Shown here: positions 12,030 through 23,430 of the stretch, one piece after another
Layout of the letters: the number at the start of each line of letters is the position of its first letter
Numbering within the stretch: position 1 is the first letter of the stretch
Source: Corticium candelabrum
Lineage: Eukaryota > Porifera > Homoscleromorpha > Homosclerophorida > Plakinidae
DNA length: 64,000 nt
Direction of reading: 5' to 3'
Assembly (NCBI RefSeq): GCF_963422355.1
Contig: NC_085101.1
Coordinates: forward strand, 1,286,701-1,350,700
Translations under genes and position numbers: made by a program
The notes under the pieces: generated by a model
Databases searched by the model: none
Told to the model about the DNA's origin: nothing
What the model saw: the letters and a program-made list of their open reading frames with translations, nothing else

Positions 12030-14309
12030 AAGCGTCAATCATAATAAGATAATGTTGACTTTTCAACTCTACGAAATCCGCGTGAACTCTCTCCCAAGGT
12101 GCTGTGGGATACATCCATGGATGAGGAATACCAGCAGCCGGTTTATTCCTCTGACTTTGGCAAATTTCATATTTCTTGCACAATTCTTCCAACGTCATGT
12201 CCAAACTCGGCCACCAGATATACGATCTTGCTAATGCTTTCATTCGATTTGAACCTAGGAGATTTTCTTGAAGATCTGCTAGAACTCTTGACTGTAATTT
12301 TTGCGGTATTATCACACGTGTTCCCCACAGTAAACAGTTCTCTTCAACGCTAAGTTCATCTGACCGTCGTGAGTAGGGTTGTACCCTGGGATCCATGTGA
12401 CTTTTCCAGTTCCATCCAGACAATGTATACTGGAATGCCCGTCTCAAAATTGGATCTGCTTTAGTCTGTCGTGCTACTTCTGCTGCTGTTACAGGTAGAT
12501 TTTTACAGCAATCCACATGGTACAATTCCTGGTTAGGGTCTATGATATTCACTTCCATTGGCAGTCGGGACAGCATATCTGCTTCCTTATTCTCCTCTCC
12601 AGCTTTAAACTCCGGGTTGTACTTATATGCACTTAAATTAGTGCCCACCTCTGCAGCCTTGCTGCTGCTAACGCCGGGATACCCTGTTGAGGTCCCAGAA
12701 TTTTGACCAAAGGTTTGTGATCTGTCACTAGTGTAAATCTTTGGCCAATGAGGAACTTGTGGAAATGACGAACGCCGCAAATTATTGCCAGTGCTTCACG
12801 CTCTATTTGGGGGTAGCCCTTTTCTGCTGATGACAGTGTTCGTGAAGCAAATGCTACTGGTCTCTCCGATCCATCCTCAAACTCGTGACTCAAACAGGCT
12901 CCTATTCCATATGGGGATGCGTCACATTTGAGCTTGACTGGTCGAGACAAATCATAGTGCGTAAGAAAACCAGACTGTAATAACTTGTTCTTTGCTGCAT
13001 TGAATGCGGTCCTGTGTTTCCTTGTCCATCTCCACTGTTTTCCTTTTTGAAGTAACTCATACAATGCTTGTAAAGTATTCGACAGATTTGGTAAGAAATG
13101 ACTGTAATAGTTCAACAGCCCCAGAACTGCCTTCAACTCAGTCACATTTCTTGGCTCAGGTGCTTCCCTGATAGCCTTGACCTTGCCTTCTGTAGGTTTC
13201 AGACCTTCGTGATCTACTCAGTGACCTAACTATGTCACCTCAGACTGACCAAATTCACATTTGTCCTTCTTTGGCCGGACTCCTCGTTGCTTTAGGCGTT
13301 GTAATACTTGCCTCACTCTTGCTGTTCGTATACCAAAAGGCATTCTGGTATAAGTAAACAAACCCTTCCTAGTATTTATGGTTAAATACTGTTGGCTTTC
13401 GGTATCCACTTCCATTTGTTGGTAAGCTTGCTTTAGATCAAGCCTGGTGAATCGTCGACCACCCGCTAAAGTAGCAAATAAATCTTGAGCATTTGGTGTG
13501 GGATACTCAATATTTCCCAAATATTCATTGATGGTTACTTTGTAGTCACCACACAATCTGATACTGCCGTCAGATTTCCTCACCACTACTATCGGTGAAG
13601 CCCACTCGCTCTGTTCTACAGGTGTCAGTACTCCTTCTCTGACTAAGCGATCGATTTCAGTATCCACTTTAGCTTGTAACGCAAATGGTACTGGTCTTGC
13701 CTTATGAAAGGCGGGCCTTGCGTTGGCACTCAACGTAATTTTTGCTTGCACTCCTTGCAGCTTTCCCATTCCTTCCTTGAATAACTCAGGAAACTCGTGT
13801 ACGGGATCCAGGACATTCAAGCTAAATAAGGATGCCCAGTCCAACTTGAGTTGTGACAACCAATTCCTTGCAAGCACTGCTGTCTTATTTGCAGCATTGA
13901 CGACAACTACTTTACCTCGTATTGCTGCAACTTCTCCGCGTACAGACAATGTCTGTCCATAATATGACTGTAATTTCACGTTGCTGCTCTGGACTTTGAC
14001 ATGAGATAGTTGTTTCTCATAGGTCTCCCTGGGAATCACAGTAATAGTTGCACCCGTGTCAATAATCAGCTCTAATTCTCGTCCAGCTACAGTCATATTG
14101 ACTTTGATTGCATCCTGACTTCCCAGAACATAAAGTGAACATACTTCCTCTTCTTCCACTTGTAACGTGGCTTGTTTCTGGTACTTTGTATTCTTGGCAC
14201 CCGTTGCTCCGCTCCTGTTCTTGAAATCGCCTTGCTTCTTACTTCGGCAGGCTTTGCGATATGTCCCTTCTTGTGACATAAATAGCACTCTCTTGATTTG
14301 ATCTGACAC
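12030..14309 (-). pseudogene. Gypsy pol lacking the RT active site
   Basis: Protease is marked by LIIDTGATITVI near 14,065. RT shows the palm start (WASPIVVVRKSDGSIRLCGD), motif A (FTRLDLKQAYQQMEV) and motif B (YTRMPFGI), then jumps straight to VRQVLQRLKQRGVRPKKDKC: the segment that should carry the YxDD catalytic motif is deleted near 13,330. RNase H (KLKCDASPYGIGACL, TDHKPLVKILG) and the integrase finger region follow at 13,145-12,030. The finger has lost its histidines and one cysteine (CKKYEICQ). Frame changes occur near 13,230 and 12,640-12,780. Confidence 0.9.
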
Positions 14310-14374
14310 TTATCAGGAACGTGCCCCTTGCCATTGCATCTGTAGCATACTTTCACATCAGACTGTGTTGTCTT

Positions 14375-15004
14375 TTACCTCCCACTGATACTACTTTGCA
14401 TGCTAAATGCCGTCTCGTGGTCTGTTGTTGATCCGTGTCTGCGCATGTCTCCTCGCAAAGCTATCGTTTCTTGTCTTGCAGATTCAAAAGCTTGCGCGAT
14501 TCGTACCGCTTTCTCGAGTGTTAAGTCAATTTTCGCCAGAATTTTCTGCTGTAGGGCTTCTACTCGTAATCCACACACGAATTGGTCCCTCAACGCAACT
14601 GACAACTTGTCTCCGAACTCACAGTGTTTAGCTAGACGACGCAATTCTGACAAGAACACTGTAATAGTCTCACCTTCTTTCTTTTGTCTCTTGTAATAAC
14701 GGAATCGCTCGGCTACGACAATCTTGTTTGGCTCGTAATGATTTCTCAGTTGCTGAATGATGTCATCAAGCTCCAAATCTTGCGGTTGGCGAGGTCGTAC
14801 CAAGGTCCGCAACAAACTGTAGGTCGATGCACTCACAAACGTTAGAAAGATTGCCTTCCTACGAGCTACGTGCTCGTCTCCTATCGGCACTACTTTTGCC
14901 AGGCAGTAAAGCTCGAACCTTTCCTTGTATTCGTCGATGCTTTCTACTCCTGCTCAGAATTCGCCCAGCAACCCGTGTTTCAAATTCGCGGCTGCACTCG
15001 CCAT
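14375..15004 (-). pseudogene. Gypsy gag with stop codon
   Basis: Starts at ATG 15,004 (MASAAANLKHGLLGEF), meets a TGA near 14,957, then continues in the same frame (GVESIDEYKERFELY), a typical retrotransposon gag N-terminus. The conserved gag core has FVSASTYSLLRTL and RFRYYKRQKKEGETI, with CGLR..QQKILAK towards the end. A stop at 14,375 precedes the zinc-knuckle segment at 14,356-14,290, which reads CYRCNGKGHVPDKC and CYLCHKKGHIAK, two CCHC-type boxes. Gag would coat the retrotransposon RNA in cytoplasmic particles; this copy cannot make it whole. Confidence 0.85.
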
Positions 15005-15110
15005 CTCTCGTCGCCACTGTTGTGTCGTTACCGACTATATATTGGTTCTATTGCAACTCGCTTACAGTGTCTACGCAATACTACACCAGACTAGCCTCGA
15101 CACTAGGCCT

Positions 15111-15222
15111 CCCTTTGCTTTCGGTGGTCCGACCGCGCGAGGATAACAACGGGACTGTATCATGTGATGTTCTCTTCGAAAAGCAAAGGGAGACCTAGGA
15201 ACTCATTATGTCACGTGACAAC
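15111..15222 (+). repeat. Left arm of a ~110-bp inverted repeat pair
   Basis: Begins GCCTCCCTTTGCTTTCGG and ends near GTCACGTGACAA. Its reverse complement, with few changes, is 15,917-16,029. The arm is itself bounded by short inverted repeats (CTCCCTTTGCTTT and AAAGCAAAGGGAG), as in a small MITE. It includes a CACGTGA-rich segment. Confidence 0.75.
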
Positions 15223-15916
15223 TTAACTAATTATTTCATTAGGAAAACCCACCCTTTGTCGGTTTGTTTCATATTGCTAAAGACTTGCAAAAAGAGATCA
15301 GGTGTGTTTTCGTTTACAGCAGGTATACCGTCATACCAACGGTGTTGGAACGGAAAGGCGCGAAATACAGTCAGTAACTATGCATGCTGGCCTTTGTGAT
15401 TCTACTTACTGTTTAGTTAGCGTAAAGAAACGAGCGCAAAGACTGTACGGCCATGTCGCGCGCATAAAGACAACGTGCAGACTCTGTCCTCTCTTGTCGT
15501 GAACTAGAAGTCTACGCAATACCGGTTAGGCTACTGTACATGTACGCTTTTGTCTTAGACTATCATCGCGCTCCCGGAATCAATCGAAAGCCATTGCGAC
15601 TACGTGTGAAATTTCTACGTGGCTGATGTCAGCTTGAAGCTACTCCAGAAGCAATCGCTGCACGCGACTAAAGTAATACCTTCACTCGCTGCGATCTAGG
15701 GAGAATACCGCAACTGTTTGCAACCTACAAACGCGCCCAAACGATATTCTTGGGTCGGTAAACAAGCTGTTGTAGCACACTAAATGACACCAGTGAGGTG
15801 GGCGATTGTTTACTGATCTTCGCATGTCTCAGAGGAAATAATCAGGAAGTAACTCAAATGTGATTTACAGTGGACTAATCATCATTTGCAAAATAGATCA
15901 GGTGACAAGCTAGCTT

Positions 15917-16029
15917 GTCACGTGACATAATGAGCTACTAGGCCTCCCTTTGCTTTTCGGAAAGAACATCACGTGATACAGTCCCGTTGCTATCCTCGCG
16001 CGGTCGGACCACCGAAAGCAAAGGGAGGC
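15917..16029 (-). repeat. Right arm of the inverted repeat pair
   Basis: Reverse complement of 15,111-15,222. The ~690 bp between the arms (15,223-15,916) holds no recognised gene. The arrangement could be a foldback element or two MITE copies in opposite orientation. Confidence 0.75.
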
Positions 16030-16112
16030 GAATTTTTTTGGGCCCGGTTATTTCAGGTCCCGGATAAATATCCCGGATATTCACGTGCTTGACTTAATAA
16101 GCACGTGTATGT
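16030..16112 (+). repeat. Interspersed repeat with CACGTG hairpin (also at 25,456-25,560)
   Basis: The run GGGCCCGGTTATTTCAGG, GGATAAATATCCCGGATA and CACGTGCTTGACTT recurs inverted at 25,456-25,560, next to the same AAAGGGAGGC border. At 16,087 CACGTGCTT and AAGCACGTG form a 9-bp stem with an 8-base loop. Likely the end of a transposon of unknown class. Confidence 0.6.
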
Positions 16113-16539
16113 GTTTGCAGCGAATACGGCGCCACTGATAGTTCTCTTATTTTCGACCGTAGGTTATTTAATTGTTGAATATGAGTGCGCGCATTGAGGG
16201 AGAACACTAATCTGAAGGGACCCCAGTTTGGGAATTATTTGCAGCAGCTGCTGAACTCTTAGAGTCTACTATTACATATGTGGACTTCTTTGCGACAAAG
16301 AAAGAATTTCAAATTATGCAACACAACAGAAATTCAAACAAATTGAAACTGGTACGTTTTAGTTCATAAATTGAATATTATTGTTCAAACAGTAAATTGG
16401 CAATATTGATATTACATATGATTGCAGTACGTACAGCGTACTAGCATGCACTGACACGAAAGACCCACTGAGCATGCATACTATAGTACTTTGATTTATG
16501 TGCTGTTGTCAACGGTTCATCCTAATAATTTTGGAAATT

Positions 16540-16800
16540 GTTGTACACTATTTACAGGTCAAACTTGTCAATTGTCACATTCAATTTGTATTCTGTCACA
16601 CCAAATTAGTTTGTAGTCAGATCAAATTTCCAAGTCGTAAAATCAAATTTGTTTTATGTCAGATCAAATTCACAATGTATCAAAGAATCAAATTTTTTTT
16701 ACTTGTCAAACTAGCTTAGTTGTCTGTCAAATTAACTCTGGAGGGTGTCAATTCAAATTTAAAAGTTACCTGCTATTACTTAGTAACTAGTAATCAAATT
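16540..16800 (+). repeat. Degenerate ~22-bp tandem repeat with TCAAATT core
   Basis: About ten loosely spaced copies of a word like GTCAnATCAAATTT, each followed by a variable stretch. Spacing is roughly 17-24 bp. The region is AT-rich and has no convincing coding frame. Confidence 0.5.
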
Positions 16801-17752
16801 TGCAAGATGTTTACCTAAGTTGTTAACCCGTAGGGTTAATGGCTATGAATTTCAGTGCTTTGACTTGGATTTCGTGCAAAGTTAGTACGGTCAACATCTT
16901 ATTTAAGCTTATTTCACAATATCTGTAGGACAACAGTCTGGCAAATGCACGTTGCCACGCACTACTGAAGCCAGAGTGCAGCCAGAGCAGCAGTGGTAGC
17001 CAGAGAGAATAGGATTTATTCTATTTTGCTCGACAGCTGTCGAGTAGGTCCGGCAGGTCTCCAGCAGATATTGTGAACCAGGCTTTAGGTATTAGATTGG
17101 ACACTTTTTGTATTTGATCTTAACTTTAAACTAATTTGATTCAGCACAATAGGAATGTAATGTGACAAGTGACAATTTTGAACTGTAAATGGTGTGGAGT
17201 AATGAGGTGTGATTGGTATTTTATATAAATTCTGATATTGGGAAAATTAATAAGAGTTAGAACATGGTTGGTGAGGCAATACTTTAAATATTGATCAGAG
17301 ACGCGAGAGCTTTCTAACATAATTAGTCAAGGCTAATTGTCAAGGATAGCTCAAGTGGGTGAGGGTCAATATTTGTCTTGTTCATCAGACCATGTTTTGA
17401 GTATTTTGTTGCATGTTGTCCCTTTTTGTGTCACATTTCATTTACGAATATATTTTGAGCTGTAAGGCACTGAATGTGGATGGTTTTTTCGCTTTGGGGA
17501 GGAAGAAGGGGGGAGGTTACACATAATTGTACTTGAGGTGTGATTGACGTGCGATTGATTTGTCAAATCCCCAAAGGAAGCTAGCCGTGCAGATTATTTA
17601 CCGATTGCTGTACTATGCAATCCAAGCTACATCATTTTCACTTTGTTTAATTTCTTATTAATTAGTTGATGATGGAGAACAGTTTCATGATGCGTTTTCT
17701 CTTGGGAAATGTAGGATTTTTTATATCAGTATACTTGTAAGATAGAAACATA
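16801..17752. other. No gene seen
   Basis: AT-rich intergenic sequence, including the stretch from 16,113 to 16,540. Neither strand shows a family I recognise. Confidence 0.45.
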
Positions 17753-18300
17753 GGCCATGTTTCCACTAAGTGCACTTTAACTTAGCTTAAATGCGTTTAT
17801 AAACTAAACAAGTTCAAGAAAGCGACTGTTTCCTCTTAGGTACTTGCACATCCAGGCTGTGCAAGACAAATAGTTTAGGAACACTTGTAGGCTTGTTTGA
17901 AGTATTGCCTGCTCTGTCGCAGAGTCAGAGCAACTGTTGGTTGTCACATGATAGTACTAGGAATTTGCATGACGATGACCAAGGACACCATCTTCTCCCT
18001 TTCTCTCCTTTAGTTAATTAACAACCCTTACATCTTTCAAGGTAATCCTGTACCAGCAAAACAGTCAATATCATCAAACAGCATTGTCGAGAAGCCATCT
18101 AAGCAAGCGCGCTACTGTCACGACATAGTTCAATCTAAATCACTTTGCTAAACCTACTACAAAGTAGGTCTAGGAAAGCGGTTTAGGTTTAGAATATACC
18201 CTGGTAACTGGTTTAGTGCAGGTGGAAACATGTTAATCCCTAAACCAGTTTAGCTTAAACCACTTGTTAAACTGATTTAAGTGCTAGTGGAAACGTGTCC
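17753..18300. mobile_element. 548-bp MITE with GGCCATGTTTCCACTA ends
   Basis: Left end GGCCATGTTTCCACTAAGTG and the reversed right end GGACACGTTTCCACTAGCAC form imperfect inverted repeats that extend over about 30 bp. ATA flanks both sides as a possible 3-bp target duplication, which would suit a PIF/Harbinger-type element. Internal TTTAAACC/GGTTTA words repeat in both orientations. No coding capacity. Confidence 0.75.
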
Positions 18301-18533
18301 ATAATTTTTTGTCATGATTGTGGACTAATGTGATGTCACCCATTGTTATTGCCGAAAGTTTTTATTGGTTGGATATTCTAAAGTAAGAGAGGCACGTGGC
18401 TCAACAACAAACACAGGATATGCAAACGCATGTTTTTGGTCAATCTAAGACTAAAAAGTATTAGATATCCTGTTGCGTACATTTGTTAGATGTCATATAT
18501 TGCAACTGCTGTAGTAAGTATTTTTGTGATTAG

Positions 18534-18870
18534 TTGCAGCTTAATTCCAATGTACTGAGAAGGGATACTATCAAAGATAGTAATGGAGCAGTGCTAGGTA
18601 GTTGCAATCTACCAACTATAAACTATGAGGTTTCAGCAGCTGGTGTTATCTTCTTCTGTCCATTTGCTGTGGAAACTCTCGGTCTATGGTCACCTTACAG
18701 TTTCAAGATTCTATGTTCTATAGCTTCAAGAATTATGCAGTGAGCAACAGGATGTTTTTCATAGTCTTTAAACAGTTTATTACAACAATTGTCTATCAGA
18801 TTGTGGTCTTACATTGCTAGATTGGTGTTACAACATTTAAATTTAGAGATAGTGGATGGACATGCATGCC
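18534..18870 (+). pseudogene. Possible retrotransposon RT C-terminal relic
   Basis: The plus frame reads YEVSAAGVIFFCPFAVETLG then, after a break, SIRLWSYIARLVLQHLNLE. From memory these two blocks match the C-terminal end of reverse-transcriptase proteins that carry an EVSSAG..ETLG block followed by QQLSVxLWxxNA. A shift separates the blocks near 18,750. Too short to assign a clade. Confidence 0.35.
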
Positions 18871-19004
18871 TTAGTTGTTTGGATGTTGAGGCGGGACTGT
18901 TTATGTATGTAATAAAGACAAATATGGGCGTGTGTCAAAATATAAAAATTAATATAGCTGTTTGTATAAAGTCAACCAAAGTTCAAATTTAAGTCATGTA
19001 AACA

Positions 19005-19095
19005 TCATCGATTTAAAAGAACCTTTGCGTTACAACGCCATAAACATACTGACAGTTGTTCATTCAAATGTAGTACTGCTTGATTGTTGCATATA
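19005..19095 (-). pseudogene. Second RT C-terminal relic, opposite strand
   Basis: The minus frame reads LHLNEQLSVCLWRCNAKVLL, the same block as in the neighbouring plus-strand relic. It ends in a stop and continues upstream into the small MITE. The pair in opposite orientation suggests two separate insertions or an inversion. Confidence 0.3.
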
Positions 19096-19100
19096 CAGTA

Positions 19101-19333
19101 TGTTGTGTTCCAAGCACGGATTTGGACAATCCATAAACTAACTACCCAGCACAATCCATGGTTTACCCGTACAAACCATGCATTCCGAACCCTAATCCTA
19201 ATTTTAACCCTAACTCTAACCACTAACCCTGACCCTAACCATATCATCATGACCCTAACCCTTAAATTACCCGGCAAAAGTAGACATCCACTACACATTC
19301 ACGGTTTGTCCATATCCGTGTTTGTGCATAACA
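19101..19333. mobile_element. 233-bp MITE carrying telomere-like repeats
   Basis: Ends are imperfect inverted repeats: TGTTGTGTTCCAAGCACGG on the left and, reversed, TGTTATGCACAAACACGG on the right, extended by GATTTGGACAA and GATATGGACAA. TA lies on both sides, as for Tc1/mariner-type elements. The middle holds degenerate CCCTAA repeats. Confidence 0.7.
19186..19263 (+). repeat. Interstitial telomere-like (CCCTAA)n tract
   Basis: Several CCCTAA and variant units (CCTAAT, TCTAAC, CCCTGA) in about 78 bp, interrupted once by ATCATCATGA. The TTAGGG unit is the ancestral metazoan telomere repeat. Because the tract is centred in a MITE, it probably travels with it rather than marking a chromosome fusion. 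Confidence 0.7.
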
Positions 19334-20270
19334 TATATATATATATATACACTATAAATTATAAATTTTATAATAAACGAAACCCAACTTTTTGCTTTTG
19401 TGTTGATTCATTAGCAGGCATTTTATTTAGTGCATGAGCAGATCGATAGATAGTTAGTACATCTGTAGCAGAGCATGAAATAACGGCCGGCCATAAGAGC
19501 ATTGGTACACTACTGGAAAGAAAGTTACGGCATGGATTGAAATGTTCGGGTTGCTTTCAGGGGTACAGTTTATGATGCTAGGAGACCACAGCTTCAGGCG
19601 TCGTCTGCGCTCGTGCGCTTCTGACAACTCACCAGCGGTCAAGACAGTTGAGCTAGTTCATGATCAAAGAATTCACCCACCTCCTTTACCACAATGTAGT
19701 GACATAACCACTGTGCAGGCAGTGAGACTGTCCACAAATGACTGTTACAGACAACCGTCAGCACACACACAATACATGGCATTTGTACAATCATGCAGAC
19801 AGCTGATAGGCATCACACAACAATACCGGATATATAGCTGAACTGATTAAATATTTCTATTTAATCACACTGTTTAGCATAAACATCCAGCTTAGGCAAC
19901 ACAAACACATCACTCTACCAGTTATGACATGGATCAGACTCGACGAAGGGTTATGTAATTAGTCATTCATTTCTCAAAATGGCGGCTGCAATAGAGCCGC
20001 TTCAAAATGGCAGCTACAGCTCTGACTAAATGGCCGATCAATTTGAAATCCTTATTTCAGCGTCTGTGTAGAATAGTAGACAAAGCAGACAATAGTTGGA
20101 CTTATGAAAGCAAATTTACTTCAACATTGTGAAAGTGGCACAACTAAAATGACTGTCGCTGCTGTCTCATTTGAACTATGCAAAGAATTAAGCAAAACTG
20201 AAAGCTAAAACAGGACTTGTTGCTGTAAAAATCATTTACGTGTAGTGTAGCTACTAATAAAGTTATTGTG
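19334..20270. other. No gene seen
   Basis: Spacer 3' of the MULE-like gene. A short AT run lies at 19,332-19,350, and three copies of AAATGGC within 19,976-20,035 (AAAATGGCGGC, AAAATGGCAGC, AAATGGCCG) resemble YY1-type sites. A 99-codon plus frame at 19,542 has no family resemblance. Confidence 0.4.
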
Positions 20271-21170
20271 TTATAGCGCATTTTTAGTGTTTCCCTTTAA
20301 ACTGATTGCCAGATTGTGTCCTTTCTTTGATCGTTGAATTCGTTTCGGCATTACGTATCTACTTGCAGCAGCAGCAGCAGCCACCTTTTTACTAAATAGC
20401 GTGCGGCGCCCCACCTTTGCTGGAACAGAAGCTGATGTCTTGATGGGCCGTCTTCTACTGACAGCTGTGATTTGTACATGTATCTTTTGCTTATGTTTGG
20501 TTAGCCCTATATGGCTACCAAACATGTGTAACGCAGAAATCAAGCGCTGCTGTTTGTTGGATGGATGGGTTAGTTTACCCCGAATCTTCCAGTAGGTTGA
20601 GCAAAACTTTTCTACTGCAGCCAAGAAACCATCTTCACTTGAGATACTATAATGAGTATTACCTAGTCCATTTTCAATGTCGTCCATTACATGACATAGT
20701 TGCTTCCTTACTGTTTCAACTCTGTCGATTTCATCCATGCCATTACCTGTAATTATGTGATCTTGATCAGTATCATGTCTAACACAGTCTTGAAGTGGGT
20801 CATCAAATGGTGGGAGTGGACCTTCCAATGATTTCTTTACGTCTTCATTAGACCATTGCACATCAACGGAGAGAGAACGTAGGTGCTCTTCATCTGCTTT
20901 TTGGTTGACACTACTGTAGAAACTGATGTCTTGGCAGCTGCTCCCTAGAGCAAGAACTGCAAAGAATTGTCGTCCTTGTGGAGATTCAGTTGGAATGCTA
21001 TTGATACTATTTTTCATGTATTTTGCTGAGGCTGCAAGCTGATGTTTGCATGGCTTACCATTGAACCCTATAGGACAGGAGCATTCTCCGAGTTGTAGGT
21101 CGACTACCCATTGGATGTCATCATTTGATTGACTTTGCACAACATAAACATGTGGGTCATCCGTAGGCAT
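20271..21170 (-). pseudogene. SWIM zinc finger and C-terminal tail of the MULE-like gene
   Basis: Starts at DDPHVYVVQSQSNDDIQWVV and contains CSCPIGFNGKPCKHQLA, the CxCx(n)CxH pattern of SWIM domains (near 21,040-21,090). The acidic middle (DPLQDCVRHDTDQDH) gives way to a basic Lys/Arg tail with an alanine run encoded by CAG/GCT repeats near 20,370. SWIM domains usually follow MULE transposase cores. The upstream frame ends 60 bases earlier, so this piece is reached only through a frameshift. Confidence 0.75.
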
Positions 21171-23430
21171 AACATCATCAAAAGAATGGCTCCTGGCTTG
21201 ATTCCAGCAAGGGTGAATCTCAGTGATACAAAGTGGTCAAGTCTGTTGCTTGCATAGGATAACAGTCGTCGTTGCTGGTATAAGTCTAGTGTTTTCCTTA
21301 TCAGTTGAAATAATTGAATTGAATTCCACGCTTTCCTTCTTTGGAACGGGATGTCCTTTGTAATTCGAATACTTGCTTCTGAATAGTTGTTGGTGAAGTT
21401 TCCTCGAGTAGGAAATTTTGTACGAAAACACAGTGCCCACTCTTTTCTTCTCGTCCAATAGCTATCTATCTTTGTTTTGAAGTTTCCAAACTGGGTGTTG
21501 TCAATTTCGTTTTTAACGTTGTCTAGGGCTTCCTCTGAAGGCGAATAAAGAAGACGTTTGGTTAGTAGCATACAAGTGACTCTATCATTTGCTGACACAC
21601 CAGACCTAACACTCCATAGCCAACGCCACATACTTTGGAGAAAATGAAACACACACAGATGTAAAACTGCTTCTGGCCAGGTTGTCTTGAGTGCTTTTCT
21701 TTCACTAGCAGAATCATCTGTTAAAATCATTAAGGGTCCAACTGTTCTGCCTCTCCCGAAGAAGGCATAGTCAGGTAGAACATCAACAAGTGCTGTGAAT
21801 GCTGATGATAGGGTCTCAGCATCTTCACTAGATGTCATTACAGCACCCAATGGTATTGCACCAGCTGAAGTACTGCAGCTCACAATGAAGACTGCAGTAT
21901 TCAAATTGTCCAAACTGGCTGTTGAGTCACAGTAAACTAATTCGCCGCATTGACGTAACAGTTTGTGGGCTCTTGCCATCAAAGGTGTGACTACTGCTAG
22001 GATAAGGGGAACGTGGTCAGATATTTTTGTGACTTTAGCTGCTGGTGGTTCAAATGAGTCATCAGGAAGCCCAGTTTTGTACTCCACCTCTAACTTATAT
22101 TGTTGAAGAAATGCTTTACCACCATTACTAGCATGAATTTCATTGCATTGTTTTACTTCTAATGACAGACGGTCAAACATTGCTTCGCCGTTTTCAGGAC
22201 CGATACATCTTTCTCGCCACTTTTGGAACAAACGTTGAACATCTTGACAGTTCGGATTGATGGATCTATCGGCAAGAGTTTTTTCAATGTCAAGAATGTC
22301 ATACTTCATTTGCAGTTGATTTGCATATTCATGCCTAGCTGTAGCTGCTGAGTTTCCTGCCTCGAATAAACTTGTAAACTGCTTCTTGACAGCATTGTCT
22401 ACTGGGTGAAAACTGAGGACATGAGCAGAGTTGACTGGGTGGTTATGGCAGTACTTAAGGTTAATCATGCAAAGATGGTTTGGATGAGCGGCAACTGTTG
22501 AGCTGATCTTTGGATGTAGTCTGAGTATGAGGGTACTAGGGCAAGAAGTCTTTTTGTTCCTTATACTTTTCTGAATGAGGGCCCGCTTTAGATCTGAAGG
22601 CGGGCATTGTTTTGACAACTGTGTTTTTGTCAGCTTCTTTTGCTGATGTTGGCAGTGGCGAACAGTTTTAAAAAGAATTCTTTGTCCAGAAATTTGAGTG
22701 CCGCGCGTTACCCGGTATGTTGTTTTTGATGTCTTCTCAAAGTCGGCAATCCACTGGACTGATTTGGTGTGGTCTTCTGCATTTATCCATGCTTGCAAAC
22801 TAAAGGTTTGGGTTTCTGCTCCAAGGAATGACTCGGGTGTATGTCTAGTGTACTGATCAACTATGTAGTTGTAGGAATCAGGGAACAAGTACGCTATTTC
22901 GTGAGGTATCTCACTGTTTCTAGTATCAGCTATGGTAAAGCAATTCAGACTTGAATGACTGTTCTTTATTTTGTCAGTAATGGTTTTGTCACTCTTTCTT
23001 TCTTTGTCAGCAAGCTTTTTGGTTCTCAGTTTATCTCTCTCAGCAAAATTGCACTCTCCTGTTGTAGCACTTCCGTTGGCCATAGATTTGCTATTCTCAT
23101 ACAAAATGTTTCCTCTGACTTGAGCACCAGTTTTGTAAGAGTTTATTACATCAATATCCATTCGTTTTCTCTTCAAAGTGAGGCTAGGGTGGTGATCTGT
23201 TCTGACGGACTTGCATTTTTTACTTCCTGGTAAAGGGATTGAAAGACGTTTGTTGACGTCAAATATTGATATGTCAACTACGTTTTGAACATTTATCTTT
23301 TTAGTTAGTAGCCAGGTTGCCAAGACGTTTCGCAGATATTGTGCATATGTGCTTGGATGGTGATAAATACGAAGCAGAGATTTCACAGGATGACATTGAA
23401 TCTGTGGAAGCTGTACATACTGCCAAACTT
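21170..23430 (-). pseudogene. MULE-type DDE transposase core
   Basis: After a Ser/Lys-rich linker (DHHPSLTLKRKRMD) comes a DNA-binding-like segment with Cys/His (HCQHQQKKLTK; CMINLKYCHNHP, resembling a WRKY/FLYWCH-type finger). The RNase-H-fold core has ELVYCDSTASLDN (first Asp, near 21,930), PLMILTDDSASERKAL (second Asp, near 21,725), and LHLCVFHFLQSMWRWL, the C..H motif of MULE transposases, near 21,640. A downstream NNYSEASIRITKD block is also typical. One base appears lost near 21,180, shifting into the SWIM frame. Confidence 0.75.

Larger units (their letters stand above)
12030..15010 (-). mobile_element. Ty3/gypsy element (minus), truncated
   Basis: Reading leftwards from 15,004 are gag, zinc knuckles, protease, RT, RNase H and the first part of integrase. 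It stops at about 12,030, just after the first catalytic Asp of integrase (IMIDAY). No LTRs were recognised. The 3' third of the element is missing and fused to the FANCB-flank repeat, so this is a truncated insertion or a rearrangement junction. Confidence 0.9.

Noticed and set aside
14827..15198. Plus-strand 123-residue frame opposite gag
   Set aside because: Antisense of a well-supported gag coding region; no features of its own.
19186..19263. Chromosome end or fusion point
   Set aside because: The telomere-like tract is short, degenerate and enclosed by the inverted repeats of a small element.
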